This document shows positions 60,958-64,000 of a DNA stretch of 64,000 nucleotides, piece by piece. The stretch comes from Lachnotalea sp. AF33-28 (GTDB lineage Bacteria; Bacillota; Clostridia; Lachnospirales; Lachnospiraceae): the NCBI RefSeq assembly GCF_003477885.1, contig NZ_QUEE01000006.1, positions 124,001 to 188,000 of the forward strand, written 5' to 3'. Made by a program: the position numbers and the translations under genes. Position 1 is the first letter of the stretch; every line of letters starts with the position of its first letter. Below the pieces are notes generated by a model. The model was not told the DNA's origin. It saw only the letters and a program-made list of their open reading frames with translations, and ran no database searches.

Positions 60958-63051
60958 ATGAATTGGAAAAAAAGCCTGGCGGCTGTGTTGATTTTGGCAA
61001 TGACGGTATCGGTATCGGCCTGCAGGAAGGAGGAGACTCCCACAGGAACCGAATCAGTTCCCTCATCGGACTTTGCGGAAGGGACGGCCGGCTCTAATGA
61101 AAGCAGTCAGGGAGAAAGCGGCGGCACAGGCGGATCGGCGGGCCAGGGAAAGACCATGATTGTGGGAAGCTCGGTCTTGGGCGGGGTATTTTCACCCTTT
61201 TACTATGCCAATGAAGCGGACCGTCAGCTGCTGGAGCTGGTTTTTGAAACGCCCTGTGCGATCAACAGCAGCAATGAGCTGACAGACCGGGCGGGGCACG
61301 TGGAGGAGGAAACAGTCACTTCGGATTCCGGCTCGGCGCAGACGAAATATACGGTAAGCCTTCAGCCGAACATGACATTTTCTGACGGTGAACCGGTGAC
61401 GATAGACGATTATCTGTTTACACTGTATGTCCTTTCGGATCCCTTCTATGACGGATCGCTGGAGAACCTTAGGGAACTTGGCATCGCAGGACTGGAAAGC
61501 TACTATTATGATAATAAAGATCCTGGCGCTGCCGCGGCGAATTTACAGAAAAATATAGACCGCGCGGTAAAGGATATCACGGACGACAGCCTGAAGCAGT
61601 GGATGAAGGACAGCAGCCTGGCGGGCTGGTGGGACGGCAGTATGCCGGGCAATGCGGACGGCCGCGGCATGACATGGACGGATTACATGGCGGGACTGGG
61701 CGCGGATCTAAGCGGCCTGGACGCCGGAAACGCGGATGGGGTGTTTGAAAAGCTGGTGGAATGTGAATTCACCTATTATCGCGATGATTATTACAGGCGC
61801 TATGTAAAAGAGATTACAAAAAATAAGACCGTGGAATATATGCAGGCAGCACTGGCCGAAGGGGCAGAAGTTACGGAGATATCCGGGATTGAGCGGGTGG
61901 ATGATTATACCTGCACCATAGTTACGGACGGCTATCATGCCGGCGCTCTGCGCCGCCTGGCGCTTCTTCCCATCGTCCCTTCCCATTATTACGGGGACGG
62001 GGCTGTGGTGAAAGGAAATCTGGAAACGGTGCAGGCCAGAAACGCGGAACCGATGGGCATGGGGCCTTATGTGTTTCAGGGCTATGAAAACTATGTGGTG
62101 ACCATGACGGCTAACAGCGGCTATTATCGCGGCGCGCCCAAAGCATCCGAGCTTAAGGTGCAGGAATTAAACGAGAATCAGAAACTGGAGGCCGTGCTTT
62201 CCGGCGCGGTGGATATCACGCAGCTGACGGCCACTCCGGAAGCATTTTCCCGATGTGAGGGCGCGGGCGTCAGCTATCTGCTGTCGGATGATACCGGTTT
62301 TCAGTATATCGGCATCAATGCGGACAGAGTCAGTTCCTCGGATCTGCGAAAAGGCCTGATGAGCCTCATAGACAGAGAATCCGCGGTGTCTTCCTATTAC
62401 GGGGGCCTGGCCGATATCGTGGAGCGCCCCATGTCGCCTGCCGCCCCGGAGTATCCGGCCGGTGCGGGCAGCTATTACAGCTACGATATTGAGCAGGCAA
62501 AAGCGTTCTTTAAGGAAGCCGGCTACACCTCCAAAGACGGCCAGCTCTCCCACAAGAAGGACGGACAGCTGACGGTGAATATCGGCGTGGTGCGTCCGGT
62601 GGAAAACCCCATGATGCAGCTGGTAAACCAGCTTAAATCTGCGCTGGAGAGCCTGGGGGCGGCCTGTAACATTATCGAGTACCAGTACGATATCATGTGG
62701 GACAAGGCTGACCGGGAAACGCTGGATATGTGGGTCGGAACGATGGAAGGACTGACCGACAGCGATCTGTCCAGATCCTATGATATATCCGACAATCATT
62801 TCGGACTGAAGGATGAGAAGCTTAAAAGCGCAATCGATGAGGGAATCGGTCTTTCGGATCTGGAGCAGCGCAGGGCGAAGGTAGCGGAGACCCTGGACCT
62901 TCTGATGCAGAAGGCTGTGGTGCTGCCGGTCTGCCAGACTGTGAACATGACGGTTTATAACACCGATATGCTGAAGTCAGAGACGCTGCCAGGCCAGATT
63001 TCCCCTTATGAAGGTTATGAGGAGGGAATATATGGGATTGAAATGAAGTAA
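60958..63051 (+). CDS. ABC transporter solute-binding lipoprotein, family 5 (oligopeptide type)
   Basis: Peptide- or nickel-type binding lipoprotein of 697 residues. Signal peptide with SAC lipobox, Cys22, then a Ser/Gly-rich linker to about residue 60. Family 5 features: YTVSLQPNMTFSDGEPVTIDDYLF, MGMGPYVFQGYENYVVTM, and DTGFQYIGINADRVSSSDLRKGLM. An internal region (residues about 190-300) is longer than usual. The ATG at 60958 has GAGGAGG upstream; a TTG three bases earlier was rejected. No permease gene is next to it in the window. Terminator at 63093. Confidence 0.88.
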   Translation: MNWKKSLAAVLILAMTVSVSACRKEETPTGTESVPSSDFAEGTAGSNESSQGESGGTGGSAGQGKTMIVGSSVLGGVFSPFYYANEADRQLLELVFETPCAINSSNELTDRAGHVEEETVTSDSGSAQTKYTVSLQPNMTFSDGEPVTIDDYLFTLYVLSDPFYDGSLENLRELGIAGLESYYYDNKDPGAAAANLQKNIDRAVKDITDDSLKQWMKDSSLAGWWDGSMPGNADGRGMTWTDYMAGLGADLSGLDAGNADGVFEKLVECEFTYYRDDYYRRYVKEITKNKTVEYMQAALAEGAEVTEISGIERVDDYTCTIVTDGYHAGALRRLALLPIVPSHYYGDGAVVKGNLETVQARNAEPMGMGPYVFQGYENYVVTMTANSGYYRGAPKASELKVQELNENQKLEAVLSGAVDITQLTATPEAFSRCEGAGVSYLLSDDTGFQYIGINADRVSSSDLRKGLMSLIDRESAVSSYYGGLADIVERPMSPAAPEYPAGAGSYYSYDIEQAKAFFKEAGYTSKDGQLSHKKDGQLTVNIGVVRPVENPMMQLVNQLKSALESLGAACNIIEYQYDIMWDKADRETLDMWVGTMEGLTDSDLSRSYDISDNHFGLKDEKLKSAIDEGIGLSDLEQRRAKVAETLDLLMQKAVVLPVCQTVNMTVYNTDMLKSETLPGQISPYEGYEEGIYGIEMK

Positions 63052-63092
63052 CACTGGGCGTTGATTGAAACAATATAATGAAGAATTGATAT

Positions 63093-63138
63093 AAAGCAGG
63101 CAAACTATACATATTTGTATGATTTGCCTGCTTTATTA
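63093..63138 (+). terminator. Terminator after family 5 binding protein
   Basis: AAAGCAGGCAAA (63093-63104) and TTTGCCTGCTTT (63123-63134), with ATAC/GTAT inside, followed by ATTATTA. The rest of the gap to 63277 is AT-rich with no gene seen. Confidence 0.8.
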
Positions 63139-63277
63139 TTATAAAAACGATATATCCTCTGATTTTTAAAGAAAAATGTATAGTTTTCTAAAGAATAGCA
63201 GCCTTTTTTAATAGATTTTGACCGGAATGTAATGATATGATTTTGATGGGCTCACAAACGTTTGGAGTTTACGAATA

Positions 63278-63336
63278 AGCACACCGATGTGTGCGTAGAT
63301 CATCAACCTTTCAGTTGTCGACAGAAAGGAGGGAGG
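63278..63336 (+). promoter_or_regulatory. Twin-hairpin leader motif before isomerase gene
   Basis: GCACAC-CGAT-GTGTGC (63279-63294), GTAGATCATC, second stem CATCAACC...GTTGTCGAC (less perfect), then GAAAGGAGGGAGG and the start. A good copy of the motif. Confidence 0.6.
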
Positions 63337-63338
63337 TA

Positions 63339-64000
63339 ATGGCAGATCGCGGCTTGAAACTTGCATTCAGCACACTTTGCTGTATGGGATGGACGGTAGA
63401 TCGTGTGATTGCTTACTGCCAGGAATATGGATTTGAAGGGATCGAGCTTCGGTTAGGAGAGAACGCCATCATGTCAGCCGGCATGACGGAGGCAGAGAGA
63501 ATCCGTGCGGCAGTGAAACTTCGAAGTGCTGGAATTGATGTCACGGATATCGCTTCCAGCGTATGCATTAAGGGAATATCGACAGAGGAACTGAATCTGG
63601 CGGGTCAGGAACTTAGAAGCGCATTTGAGGTAGCTGAAAATTTTGAAGCCAGGGGTATCCGTATCTTCTTGGGAAATTTTATGAGAAGATATGATGATCC
63701 GACAGAGGGGATAGATTCCGGCAATCTTGAGGAGTTTCTGAAAAAGTACTGCGTTGAGGCGCGAAACAGGGGGCTTCAGCTCTGGATTGAAACTCATAAT
63801 GAGTATGCAAAGGGAGAGGATCTTCGCAAGCTTTTGGATCAGGTATGTCAGGAAAACTGCAAAGTGATATGGGATGTGCTGCATCCGTTGGAGGATGGAG
63901 AAGATCCGGAGGAAACTTGGAAGTGGCTGAAAAAGGACTGCGTACATGTACATATTAAAGATGGAAAACCTTTTGGAGATGCCATCCATCATGATTGGAA
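63339..64000 (+). CDS. Sugar phosphate isomerase/epimerase (3' partial)
   Basis: The frame is open from ATG 63339 to the window end (220 codons), so the gene is cut here. It encodes a TIM-barrel protein of the AP endonuclease 2-like isomerase family: LKLAFSTLCCMGW, FEGIELRLG, GIDVTDIASSVCIKG, GIRIFLGNF, WIETHNEYAKGEDL and IWDVLHP, with likely metal Glu and His in these. VHVHIKDGKPFGDAIHH is the conserved end of the metal site. RBS GGAGGGAGGTA. Probably acts on a sugar or inositol; substrate unknown. Confidence 0.85.
   Translation, partial: MADRGLKLAFSTLCCMGWTVDRVIAYCQEYGFEGIELRLGENAIMSAGMTEAERIRAAVKLRSAGIDVTDIASSVCIKGISTEELNLAGQELRSAFEVAENFEARGIRIFLGNFMRRYDDPTEGIDSGNLEEFLKKYCVEARNRGLQLWIETHNEYAKGEDLRKLLDQVCQENCKVIWDVLHPLEDGEDPEETWKWLKKDCVHVHIKDGKPFGDAIHHDW

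Noticed and set aside
1..64000. CRISPR arrays, prophage or rRNA genes
   Set aside because: No regularly spaced direct repeats, no phage structural or integrase genes, and no rRNA-like sequence were seen.

Overview
The window looks like a chromosomal stretch of a spore-forming, anaerobic, plant- or mucosal-glycan-using Clostridia member, most likely Lachnospiraceae. Supporting signs are strong GGAGG-type ribosome sites, small CotF-like spore coat genes, HemZ, a Crh-like HPr next to hprK/murB/whiA, family 2 glycosidases with ABC sugar transport, and moderately high GC coding DNA with AT-rich intergenes. The genus cannot be fixed from the sequence alone.

Layout. 1-14284: a sugar-uptake and catabolism cluster, all on the + strand (LplC-type permease cut by the window edge, lipoprotein binding protein, mutarotase, GH2 glycosidase, aldo/keto reductase, fucose-isomerase-like protein, class II aldolase, PfkB kinase, M20 amidohydrolase, MFS carrier, UroD-like protein). 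14304-18391: an AT-richer cassette of two half-size ABC exporters bracketed by two near-identical hairpins. 18401-18901: two small spore coat genes. 19079-24805: the most unusual part, a slipin/SPFH protein, a tRNA-like structured RNA and the RNA ligase RtcB on the - strand, divergent from two WYL-domain regulators. 24797-47997: core genes (pyrG, ftsH, uvrC, hprK-murB-whiA-HPr, dnaE, pfkA, relA/spoT, an MBL hydrolase, hemZ, hisS, aspS, rhomboid). 48150-49616: an AAA/DUF4143 ATPase and a degraded neighbour. 49644-51875: rsuA, a HAAS protein, a DUF1294 protein and msrC on the - strand. 52252-53931: glyA and a small beta-barrel protein. 53991-57699: a second GH2 enzyme with a GPH sugar symporter. 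57804-64000: a FUSC-like protein, histidinol phosphatase, M29 aminopeptidase, family 5 solute-binding lipoprotein and a truncated sugar-phosphate isomerase.

The centre of interest is 20554-20739 (-), between rtcB and the slipin gene. It contains a T arm, D arm, variable loop, acceptor-like helix and anticodon-like helix with the conserved tRNA core bases, but in permuted order: the 3' half comes first, the acceptor helix is closed by a six-base loop, and the anticodon side opens into a long outer helix. This is the architecture of a tRNA mimic (bacterial Y RNA type) or of a circularly permuted tRNA precursor, beside the ligase that seals RNA. No Ro/TROVE gene is visible.

Other non-coding structure: a roughly 200-nt nested-hairpin repeat in two full copies and one short form, with compensatory changes between copies; a twin-hairpin leader placed directly before five unrelated genes; a three-way-junction leader before glyA; and two GGGGACAG-ended palindromes. 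All functions are inferred from reading the sequence; no database search was run.
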